A DNA stretch of 64,000 nucleotides, taken from positions 153,053-217,052 of the forward strand of contig NW_025936691.1 of NCBI RefSeq assembly GCF_000764305.2, written 5' to 3'. Each line of letters begins with the position of its first letter. Position 1 is the stretch's first letter. Made by a program: the position numbers and the translations under genes. Shown here piece by piece: positions 26,931 through 37,683 of this stretch. The stretch is from Hyalella azteca. Its lineage: Eukaryota > Arthropoda > Malacostraca > Amphipoda > Hyalellidae. The notes under the pieces are model-generated. The model did not search any database. It was not told the DNA's origin and saw nothing but the letters and a program-made list of their open reading frames with translations.

Positions 26931-27510
26931 TTTTTTAAAACTTGCAGTGAATTAGAGTTTCTTTTTAGCCACGAACCTTAAATCGTATTTATTCTTCATA
27001 ACGTGCACTGAATTGTTATTTCATATTAGCCACGACATGCACTGAATTCTCCTTACCTTCTTACCTTTTTACTACAAGCACTAAATTGGTCTTCCACGCG
27101 CACTTGAGCGGTTTCCTTTTTCCTACATTTTACTGAATTTTTCTTTAGTTTTTACTACTTGCGCTGAATTGAATTTTCTTTTCGACTTCGTGCACTGAAT
27201 TTGATTTTTATGCGTCATGCAGTGAAGGTCATATTATAGAAATTATTATTCCATTTTTTTAGATGTTAGATATTTTTTTCACAACGTGCAGTGAATTGGA
27301 TTTACTTTTTTAATGTATGATTGAATTGGACTTTCTTTTTTAATGCATGCGTTGTATTGGACGTTTATTTTTAATGCAAGCATTGAATTGGACTTTCTTT
27401 TATAATGCATGTATTGAATTGGACTTTCTTTTTTAATGTATTCATGGAATTAGACTTTATTCCTAAATTTGTGCCGGCAAAGGACATCATTTTTCACTTC
27501 GTTCAGTGAA
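26931..27510. repeat. Degenerate tandem repeat of about 30-60 bp
   Basis: Variants of TGCACTGAATTG and TTGAATTGGACTTTCTTTT recur through the block, most regular at 27290-27440 (about 31-bp steps). It is heavily diverged. Confidence 0.65.
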
Positions 27511-27865
27511 TTGGTCTGTACAGCTAAAAAGTCCATCCGCGGAAGAAGTGCGCTGCACAGATAATACAATTATATTATTTCACAATCTAAAATGATTTCT
27601 ATTTTTTTATCTGCTTGGAACAGCGATCCTTTACGTAAATTTAACCAAATGTGAATTTAAAGTTAATATAGTTTCTTTCACGTCAAATGCCAATTTAGAC
27701 AGAGTCTCACTCATTTCCCAGGTTATAGAGCCAATGCTTCCGTCCGAGCCTTGTCTTATCTTAACCGAGCAAACAAATAGCGACAATGCCGGACTTTTGC
27801 CATTGCCTTAGAGATTGTGATCAAAGCCCGCAGGGCGCGAAATAGCGTTCGCCATTTGGAACAGT
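27511..27865. other. No recognisable gene
   Basis: Includes a 34-bp stretch near 27689 similar to one near 8772 (shared word AGTCTCACTYATTTCCCAG). Confidence 0.4.
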
Positions 27866-28048
27866 CACGCACCACGCACCTGAGATACCATAGCACAGCG
27901 TGCACCATGCACCTGGAGAAACACATCATTGTGGTACCTTGCACCACGCACGAGGATACCACAGCGTTGTGGTACCTTGCACCACGCACGCGGGGTACCA
28001 CAGCATCAAGTGCACCTCGCATCACGCAACTGCGGTACCACAGCGCAT
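27866..28048. repeat. About 38-46 bp minisatellite with self-complementary units
   Basis: The words GTGGTACCTTGCACCACGCA and GGTACCACAGC recur. GTGGTACC and GGTACCAC are inverted copies within one unit, so single strands can fold back. Confidence 0.8.
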
Positions 28049-28456
28049 CGTCAGTGCTTCTAAACATTTTACATTGATTAAAAATTCCAGAAAAAAACGT
28101 GTGAAAAACTTTAACAACTCCCGCAGTTTCATCATGGGCCTCTTGCGGAGCAAATAACGGCAAAAAATTTTTTCCTAAAAAATCCTTAGGGAACCTCTTA
28201 GGATATCACTTTATATTCGGTGATTTTCAACCAAATTTGTTCTACATTTACGAATATGAAGAGAGAACTGCCTTTATAACTCCAACTGCTGAAATTATAT
28301 AAAAAAAACTGAAGGTGAAATTGGGGCTTCCTGGGGAAAAGTAGAATATCGTCATATCGTCAATATACTGTTTTGCCATATTGAATCCATTTAATAATCT
28401 TATGCATATATATCATAGTTTGTGTGTGTTTGAATCCTGGCGCTCCATGTACGTAA
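28049..28456. other. No recognisable gene
   Basis: AT-rich; no frame or repeat of note. Confidence 0.5.
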
Positions 28457-28612
28457 GGGCTGTTGGGGTGCGTATCCAGGATACTTATCGTGTCGGGATA
28501 TTGTAGGTAGGGGCTGTTGGGGCGCGTATCCAGGATACTTATCGTGTCGGGATATTGTATATAGGGGCTTTTGGGGCGCGTATCCAGGATACTTATCGTG
28601 TCGGGATATTAT
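28457..28612. repeat. 54-bp minisatellite, about three copies
   Basis: Units contain GGGCTGTTGGGGCGCGTATC and ATACTTATCGTGTCGGGATA. The period is a multiple of three, and the minus-strand frame reads repeated ISRHDKYPGYAPQ. With no start, splice sites or flanking domain, I treat it as a repeat rather than a gene. Confidence 0.9.
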
Positions 28613-30443
28613 CTGGGCCTGAAATTTATTCCTACGTTGTAGCTGGAGAATAGTAGGGCATTGCAAAACTAGGAAATAAACCAAACATTTTAATTTGACT
28701 TGAAATTGGTATTCAGTAACGAAGGTGAGAGGGTACAAATTATTTTATTATTATATCTTGAAAAGAGAGTGAATTGAAAGTTGAATGTTCATTGTAAAAT
28801 GCAAATTGGTTGAGGCCTTGATTTAGTTATCTCACATTAAATTTGGAATTAGATTTACTATTATAAATATTTATGTATTATTTTTTATCTATTAATGGAT
28901 TCTGGACGACGAGATTCGAAATCATATGCTTCGGGATAACAATACAACAAAATTGAAGGAATTATCACTCCGGAGCATAAACGGATAATTCTGTTACGAA
29001 AGTAACGCTTCATGAACAATTTTAAAGCCATTATCATTGAAGTCACTGATGGAAATCTTGCCTCAACCCAAATCTAGCATCGAAACTTCGTTTAAGTTTT
29101 TTTAATTGGAGTAACTTTAAGTTTCTATTATTTTATGAGACTTTCTCACAAAATGTGAATCACACGTCAAATTTTCATGAAAATCAACTTTATTTTTTAA
29201 TATCTCATGATGTCAACGCTATAAATTAATATCCTGAATCGATAAGTATGATGGATGCGCGACCAATCACCCTTGTTCATTTACGGTGCCAGCATGTAAG
29301 TAGAGTAAATTTAACTAATATATAATAGACGAAGCGATTTTAGTTCGTCAGATGCACTTTAAATTTCATTTTGAGTCTTCCAAATTCCATTCCATGAGTC
29401 TTAATTCGTGTAAATTAAAACAATAGATTTCTCAGAATTGTCGGGAAAAATTTGCTTAGATTTGACACCAGAATTCTACTCGGAATTTACCCGAAACCGT
29501 TGTTCCAAATTGACTCATAAACGTTGCTCAGTGTTGACTCGTTAATAATACACTATGCTCGACTTGGCACGCAACCCTGACGACAAGCTAGATATATGCA
29601 TTCTTGTTTGAAAATTATGAATTATCTCTACCAGGTTTTAATGCTAAAATGACATAACTAGATCTTTGAGTTCCATAACTTGGTGTTAAAGTCCAATCTA
29701 AGACTTTTATATTAGGACTCATTATTGTTTGTTCCAATTGTCTATTCATGTATGCAATATATATTCTGATTTTATATTCCATTTGACGATATAATTTAAT
29801 GTTATACTCATCATAGAGTTTATAAGCCCTCATTTTCCATAACAGTATTTTGGTGGTAATTTTACCATCGGTGATTTGATATTGTTAATCTAGATCTTTA
29901 TCACTAGTCTTAAATAGACCATTTGCATCATCACCTTTCCTTGGAGTTTAGTCCTGCTTGAGTACAGGAATCACTTTGTTGTAATTTTCGCAGAATCCGG
30001 AAATACGTTGAAGAGGAAATGCTGCATCAGTGTCCACGACTCTGATTGTGACGACACGGGATATTTGCTGAGTCACTCCTCGTCCACGAAGTGATGAGAG
30101 TGAGACTTGAAATTAGTCGTATAGCCCCAGTGTAAACTGACAATTTCCTCTTAGTTGTACGCCCGGTAACAGGCTGAAATTCATGAACTTGTCGCACGCC
30201 TGTAACAGAACTGATATTTCTTGTTTCTTGTTCATTCTCGCATGTTTACTCTTGAAAAGAGATACTGACTTAATAATTTTCATTTATTATACTTTTATTT
30301 GGAGTTTGTTTTCTGTTCCCATTGTAGTTTATTAAATAGTTCAGTTTATGTGCACTTAATTATTCACCGACATTTTCACTTCATTCGTCCGCTACTAATC
30401 TAATCCGTGCCAGAGCAGCGCCGTTGCCATTCAGTTCGTTTAT
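28613..30443. other. No recognisable gene
   Basis: AT-rich; short frames only. Confidence 0.5.
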
Positions 30444-30817
30444 TATTCTATTCACTATCTATTCCATTCACAATCTATTTTATTCACTAGCAATTCTATT
30501 CACCATCTATTCTATTCACTATCTATTCTTTTCACTAGCTATTCTATTCACTATCTATTTTTTCACTAGTTATTCTATTCACTAACTATTCTATTCAGTA
30601 TTTATTATATTCAGTAGCTATTCTATTCACTATCTATTCTATTCACTATCCATTCTATTCAGTATATATTCTATTCACTAACTGTTCTATTCACTATATA
30701 TTCTATTCGCTACCTATTCTATTCAGTATATATTATATTCACTATCTATTCTATTCACTATCCATTCTATTCACTAGCTATTCTCTTCACTAGCTATTCA
30801 CTATCTATTCTATTCAC
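30444..30817. repeat. 16-bp minisatellite, about 23 copies
   Basis: The unit is approximately ATTCTATTCACTATCT, with variants (CACTAGCT, CAGTATAT). The plus strand is pyrimidine-rich. Confidence 0.95.
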
Positions 30818-31297
30818 CGCGGTTTGTTCAGCCCGTGAATCAGAAGACAGAACGTAAACGCATCGATCTTCCGTCACCCCGTCTGGGGGCCTACAGAACT
30901 CCGAATCAATTTCGTGCTATGTTAAAACCACGGGAGTGTTAAGCGCGGCCATTCGCAGGCTAATGGTTGGCCATCCTCGATTAAACTGTGAGTTCTGATA
31001 CGAAAGTGGAGCGATGGAACGCAGTCATTATGAGACGCTGAATAATGAAAGGATTATTGCCAAGTTTGCAAGATCGGAGATATAATTCCAGTTCCGCGTC
31101 TTTGATTGAAAATAAAGCTTCCTTACAGGCAGATTCTCAAATAATTTAATGTTGTAAATACATAAGCTAATCAAGAATTATTGTATAAACTGCTATCAGC
31201 AAATAATTTTATACTTACAAATATGGAACCGGAGCTGATAAACGCTTTTGAAATGAGGATCGTAATTTTTGCGGATGTTGAACCAGTACAGGAAATG
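30818..31297. other. Short unique spacer between two minisatellites
   Basis: Contains a moderately GC-rich stretch (30830-31000) without a usable open frame. Confidence 0.4.
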
Positions 31298-31912
31298 AGT
31301 GGATGGGTTATTATGCCACTCGGTGTTGATGGTGATTATGCCACTCGGTGTTGATGGTGATTATGCCACTCGGTGTTGATGGTGATTATGCCACTAGGTG
31401 TTGATGGTGATTATGCCACTCGGTGTTGATGGTGATTATGCCATTCGGTGTTGATGATGATTATGCCACTAGGTGCTGATGGTGATTATGCCACTCGGTA
31501 GTGGATGGGTTATTATGCCACTCGGTGTTGATGGTGATTATGCCACTCGGTGTTGATGGTGATTATGCCACTCGGTGTTGATGGTGATTATGCCATTCGG
31601 TGTTGATGATGATTATGCCACTAGGTGCTGATGGTGATTATGCCACTCGGTGTTGATGGTGATTATGCCACTAGGTGTTGATGGTGATTATGCCACTCGG
31701 TGTTGATAGTGATTATGCCACTCGGTGTTGATGATTATTACGTCACTCGGTGTTGATGGTGACTATGCCACTCGGTGTTGATAATTATTATGTCACTCGG
31801 TGTTGATGGTGACTATGCCACTCGGTGTTGATGGTGATTATGCCACTCGGTGTTGATGGTGATTATGCCACTCAGTATTGACGGTGATTATGCCACTCGG
31901 TGCTGATGGTGA
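31298..31912. repeat. 25-bp minisatellite, about 24 copies, with a higher-order duplication
   Basis: The unit is approximately GTTGATGGTGATTATGCCAC plus TCGGT. The rare junction AGTGGATGGGTTATTATGCC occurs at 31298 and again at 31500, each followed by the same order of variant units, so a multi-unit block was duplicated. Confidence 0.95.
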
Positions 31913-32327
31913 TTCGTAGAATAAAACACGGTTTGGTTGCAGCTCACCTGTATCATGCATGCCCTTTGTTGAACCCAGCAGTTATTCGTGTTTTTTGCGA
32001 ATGAAAAGAAAAAATACTGAACATAATTTTCTTCTTATTTTCTTCGCATGTGTGTTGTGTTTAAACTTTCACTGTCACATCGACAGTTATATTCCATTAT
32101 TCATAATGTTATCCCTACATATAATAATCAGGTAGCCTATCACTGCCCAACCACGGAATTCGCGTCCTAGCCGAGTTATAAGTTAAAGTCGCAGGATTCT
32201 TGTAGCGATGAATTAATCTGCCTTCTACAATGTCATTCCCACGTGTATTGTAAAATTAATCGGTTAGTTATGTAATATCTTAATGCAGAAAACTCGTTCC
32301 TAGGTACCGTATTATCAAATCTCGCAT
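31913..32327. other. Spacer without recognisable features
   Basis: Unique AT-rich sequence. Confidence 0.45.
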
Positions 32328-32527
32328 AGTACACATCGCGTCCTAAGTACACATTGCGTCCTATAAGTACACATCGCGTCCTAAGTACATATCGCTTCGT
32401 AAGTACATATCGCTTCGTAAGTACACATCGCGTCTCAAGTACACGTATCGTCCCAATTGCACGTAGCGGCTTAAGTACATGTAGCGTCCCGAGTACAAGT
32501 ACCGTCCTTTAAGTACACGTAGCGACC
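32328..32527. repeat. 18-bp minisatellite, about 11 copies
   Basis: The unit is approximately TAAGTACACATCGCGTCC, increasingly diverged to the right (GTAGCGTCCCGAGTACA). Confidence 0.9.
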
Positions 32528-35500
32528 GATTTCTGGGCCTTTACTCTCATAAAAAGTTAAGGGATCGTAAGTTCATTAGCCAATCATTGACGGCCTTTCA
32601 AGCAATGTCCACCAATCATAGACCAGAAAATAGAGCGTAAGTACTTACGTTCACTTAGCGAGTTTTGAAAGTATGGCTGGTCAGTGATTGATGTGTTCAG
32701 CAGCAAGAGACGTAGGTAATTGGCTTACGGAGTTAAGTTTTCATAAATATTTTGATAGTACGGCAGCCCACGGGCACCTATATATAAGCTGTGACCTACA
32801 TGGTGCAGTTGCCCAGTTTCGACCTTCAACGGACACGCATAATTGAAGCGGCTTGCACTTTACCGCGGAACTCCACACGAGTTTCTCGGTCGGAATTCTC
32901 GCATTGTTATTATATTTATTGCGTTATTATTATTATTGGTTTTTATTATTATTTTATGTTGATTGTTTTTTGAAATAATTCTCGTATTCGCACAGTTAAT
33001 TGCTTGGATAAATAGCAGGTTTTTTATTATTAGTTTCTCTTGATCGGGTTTTTGTAATCAATATTGCACTTGCACAATTATTTACTTGGATTCATAGCAG
33101 TGTTTTTTATTATAACATCATGTTGATCAAAGTACCTCCCATGCGCACAATTTTTTGTTAGGATTTATTGCGGAGTTTTTGATTCTTACGTAGGTCAGGT
33201 TGATAAACGTAAAATGCACTTTAATTTCTCAACAAAAGATATTAAAATATGACACAAAACTGAATGACGGTTTTCTATTTGATTTCAACACTATACACAG
33301 CCATTAGCGTAAAAGTCTGAATTAATAACGCAATCGTTTATGAAGACGTCTATCGGATGCGTGAACGAGATGACAAGTGCACATGCAAACCGTTTAAAAA
33401 ATTTCTTTTCTGCAAAAAAGCAGGAAAACAATTTTATTCCAATTCCACGTTTTGTTCATTAATCATTCTCGAAGCTTTATACTGCAAGAGACAACGCACG
33501 TCCATAACGCCAGGTCATCGGATCATGTAACATCGATCTGCTCAAATTGCTTCAGCAAAGCTGGAGTCGTGCATGACGTATTTCTAGTTTCACATTAACC
33601 ATAAATCCTTTTCATATCAAATTTTATTCTATTTTACACAAATTTAACCGATGTAGCTATTTTTAGAAACTTTTACAATTTTTTAAAGTGAATTACTCAA
33701 CGGCCAACCATGCATGTGTCATCAAGAGGCCAAAAATAATGTACAATGATTTAGCCCGCAAAAGTTAGAATGAAATAAATTACCTAATCAGCGATAGCGT
33801 CAACGGGAATGACTTGATGAGCAGCACTTAAGCAGCCGCGGGCAATCTCAGCGGATTAATGAACTTGATCGTGCATTTTGCCTTGTAATTTTTAAGAATT
33901 TCCAGTTCTCTTTTTCAGGTTCAAACAGTAGTCCAAGTTGAGCAAATTGGCCATTCGGCTTCAATTTGTTAATATCGCTGCCAGGATTTAGAATGCGTGC
34001 CTGTAGCTTTAAGCTGTCGTAATGAAGGACTTTAAAATTAACGTTCTCAGGAGCAGCCTTCGTGTTTCTCGCCTGCATGAGTTCAAATTTTATTCACGTA
34101 CACAAGGCTATGTTTAGTCTGCGCAAGAATTTTGAGTGGAACATATGCTTATTGTGGTTTAATGAACTGGTCCATAAAACCATTTAATTAAACTGTTGCC
34201 ATTGTTGACTTAATAATATCAAAATTATAGAAGAATTGATAATTGTGAAGCAAGTCTGATTAATTGGATAACATCGAAACTTGCCCATTCAACATCAGCT
34301 TGATTAATTTTTTGAAGTTATATTTTTTATCAGGCAGGCATGTATGTGTTTGTGAACTTGGTTTCTTGGGATTATACTCGTATATCAACTTCATTGCAAC
34401 TCTAATGCCCCGCAATACACTATGTACACTTGCAAAAGCGAGGGGTTCATTACATTGGTTGTGATGTTTCTGATGGTATGGGTGAGAAGAAGAGACACGA
34501 ATTGGCATGGAGACCTCACACGTCAGATGTCGGCATTAAATGTCTGGCAGAGGTCATCTTGCTGCTGCATCAGTGCTTGGTCAAAAGCTCGCCAAATTAG
34601 TTTAATAAAAGAGCGGTGATTTTTTCATAAGCGGGACTATTAAGATATTTCACTTGATGTTTATTTTGGCAAACACCCCTCCGATATTTTGTCGCAAGAT
34701 TGTTACTGACTATTTGAGTGGAAATTTTCCCATATAACATGCATTGGTTGGAATCATCGTATAATGTTGCACGTGTTGAAATTTATTTCAATAACCGAAT
34801 TTCTGTCCGCCAAATTTTGTTCTACACGTATACTTTTCTGAGTATCTAAGCTAAATATAAGGCACTTGTTGATTTCTTCAAAAGCCTTTCTTTTCCTTCT
34901 CATAACATTGCCTTCTAATAGAATATAAATTGAAAAATATATTTTTAATTCACTGATATAAGGTGTTGTCCTAGTCTCAATTACATTGCGCCCGAAATCA
35001 GTTATTTTTTATTAAATTACATCACGTTTCATTTATTCATCGTCAGAATATAGTGAATGAAAGACAAATTACTCATAGATACATTGTTTTATTCACATTT
35101 CAACAGACATATTCACACATGAGGTCAGGATCTGTGCGACGTTAGATATTTGGATTCATCCAATAATTCACACAATAAATCTCAACATTTTAAAGCTGTC
35201 GCAGATAATTATCACTGCGGGTATAATTAAACCTATAAAATTTATTGGAATGTTGCTTCATCTCAAATATCATAGCCGGACCAGGGATGGCCGGCTAAGG
35301 AGCGACGATAAATAGCTTATGATATTCATTAGATTATTCTTGCTTGCGTCGAAAAATGAGATATATATTAAAATTGTAAGTCATTCATGATTCACATCTG
35401 ACGGTACATAGAATGTAAGACTATGCTAATAATCAGAGGCGGGTTATAGGAGGCCAACCAAAAACCAATTATACACCAGAAATATTGGATCTCCGAATAA

Positions 35501-37281
35501 CAAAAGCATACATAAATGAATGAAAAAATTCTTAACATTGTTAATGTTATTTCGATCAAAATAAGCATTACGCAATAACGCCTTATTAAGATTTAGTAAT
35601 TTCGTGAAGCTATTGTTCAGCGAACAATAAGAATCGGACATAAATAATTTTTATGCCTTAAAATTCCTCATAAATAATAGATATTTTGCATTTTTGGTAT
35701 TATTTGTTGTAAAGCATTTATGATTAAGAGCCTAACTTGGCTGAAAAAATATACAGAAAATAGTTACCAATTCAGAGAAGCAAAATTTTGCAATGCATTT
35801 CATTCCATTGAACGCCAGTACATCGACAATTTTTTCTTGCGCAGAATTTTCGCCGACTATCGTCATGTATTTTTGGCCAATGAGTAGAAACAGCAGAATT
35901 TTGTGATTAATTGACGATTACTGAAAAATAAAAAGCAATGAGAAATTAATCATTCATTTATCGTAAATAGGGCAACATGTTCTAGCATTTCGATTGATTT
36001 TTATTGCAAAAATGTGCCATGTAGTTGACCTGCCTATGCGATAAAGCTTAAGTCTAATCTCGTCAGACATTTTGGTGGGGTGAGAAGGGCGGCAAATATA
36101 ACGATCATCAAAGTTTTCATTTATTAGATAATATTAACAGCCCTATAACTGAATAAAAATATAACAACATAACTTCCCTAGAAACTAATCGCCGCTAAAT
36201 TAAGTAGAAATAAAGAACATTCACTAAGTTTCCGACATTACTGAGAGAGAATTAAGTCAAGTCTCTCATGCATAAAGATCACTAAAGTCAAGTCTCAGGC
36301 AGGGACTAATCTCATTTATTATATATTTAATCACAAGTACGAATGTATCTGATCATATAATAGAATTAACGTTTAATCAAATTATGGGATTTCGTCTAAA
36401 GTTTTCTTCTCTATAAATTTTTTGAACAACGACCGGTTCAAACAACAGGGATATACTTGAGAAACTATGAGAGAATATATTTTTTTTAATAAAAAACGAA
36501 AATTCCTGGGCTTACCTGGTATTCACTTTGTTATTTAAATCTCTCATTAATCAATGTATGTGTTTCCATGGAGAATCTTTCCGAGCACGCGCATAAATAA
36601 ATGTACGTAACGCCATTATGCATCCATGTCTCAACGACATAAATAGTATATTTACATGAACGTTCTATTTTACATTCACTCACTCGTCATTCACAATTAA
36701 ACAGCGGGAAACATCTTCATCTTCATTCACAAACTGATCTTAAAAAATATGAGGTATACTTAACCTAAGTAGAAGATGATTAGTGCATGAAGAGTCAAAT
36801 TTGCATTATAAAAATAAGTTATCTTTAGGACTACTGTACACGAAACAAACGAGATTCTTTGGTGTATAGGAATGAGAGGTTTGGTGTAATATTCAGTACA
36901 TCGTTCCTTAATATAAAACAAAGGCCAATTAAAGATTGACCAATGGTTAACTAACGAACCGTGGATGCTACGCATAAGAAGTTGATTAAAGATACGAGTA
37001 TTTAGAGTAGTGAATGGTGATGATCTATTTCCCTGTTGTGGGTGGTGATGAAAGATCCTCGTTTTAAAAAGTGTTATCTATGCATAGTTGCGATTTTGGT
37101 GAAGGTTATGTGTTGACAGATCTCTGTTTATAAAGGTGTTTACGATGAATATTACTGATATTGCTGTTGTGATGGAGATGAATATTTTAATCGTTATTGT
37201 TGATGAAGTCCATCAGTTTTATCTGTGATCCAGGTAATCAAGTCTGACTGTATTTTTACTAGTGGAGACGTTTATGCTGTG
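32528..37281. other. AT-rich DNA with no gene supported
   Basis: A 76-codon minus-strand frame at 33848-34078 has a protein-like middle (FKVLHYDSLKLQARILNPG) but no splice sites or known family. Everything else is short chance frames. The right end is the region downstream of the LRR-FN3 gene. Confidence 0.4.
32779..32820 (+). promoter_or_regulatory. Possible TATA and initiator core promoter
   Basis: TATATATAAG (32779-32788) is followed about 32 bp later by CCAGTTTC (A at 32815), a spacing expected for a TATA box and an arthropod-type initiator. No clear gene follows, so this is only a candidate. Confidence 0.2.
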
Positions 37282-37287
37282 TTTAAT
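37282..37287 (-). terminator. Possible polyadenylation signal (ATTAAA) of the LRR-FN3 gene
   Basis: ATTAAA, a common variant of AATAAA, lies about 90 bp past the stop codon on the minus strand in an AT-rich context. No transcript evidence is available; a longer 3' UTR is equally possible. Confidence 0.25.
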
Positions 37288-37374
37288 TTATATAAATGTT
37301 TTTTGTTTCAATGCCAGAGAACGCAACTTGTATTTTGGTGAAGGCGATGTTATATAGTCATGCATACGGAGTGA

Positions 37375-37683
37375 TCAACAAGCAGTGTTGTGATTTTCGG
37401 TGGGCACATTCGCAGTGTTATTTGTGGTAGTGACGTCACTATTGGGAACAGAAAGATGTCTATAGTTGCTCAGAAAATCTGTAGGTGGAGGTATTTCTCT
37501 TGGCTTGAGAGGTTCACCTTTGCTCTGGCACAACCTGCAACATATGGCGATGATAACCACGAAAGCTACCAGAGCAATGGCCGACACACTGCCTATGAGG
37601 ACGGCCAGGCGAGTACTGAGCAAAGTTCGCTCGGGCGGCGCTTGCAGGGTTCGAACTCTGGTGCACTTAGTGTCGCTCTGCTG
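37375..37683 (-). CDS. atk: Coding exon 6: end of FN3, transmembrane helix and cytoplasmic tail
   Basis: This exon is 309 bp including the TGA stop at 37375-37377. It encodes residues 1242-1343 if the first of three consecutive CAG acceptors is used. KCTRVRTL closes the FN3 domain. LAVLIGSVSAIALVAF and the residues after it form a roughly 23-residue hydrophobic helix ending in a Cys-Cys pair, a possible palmitoylation site. The 53-residue tail is rich in Pro, Ser, Thr and Asn, has a single Tyr (SNYRHLS), and shows no catalytic domain and no motif that I recognise. The exact start may shift by one or two Gln codons. Confidence 0.88.
   Translation of the reverse strand, partial: QQSDTKCTRVRTLQAPPERTLLSTRLAVLIGSVSAIALVAFVVIIAICCRLCQSKGEPLKPREIPPPTDFLSNYRHLSVPNSDVTTTNNTANVPTENHNTAC

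Noticed and set aside
33848..34078. 76-codon minus-strand frame with protein-like middle
   Set aside because: No splice sites, start context or family match; kept only as a note in the regional entry.
37641..37662. tRNA B-box-like word GGTTCGAACTC
   Set aside because: It lies inside coding exon 6 and there is no cloverleaf around it.
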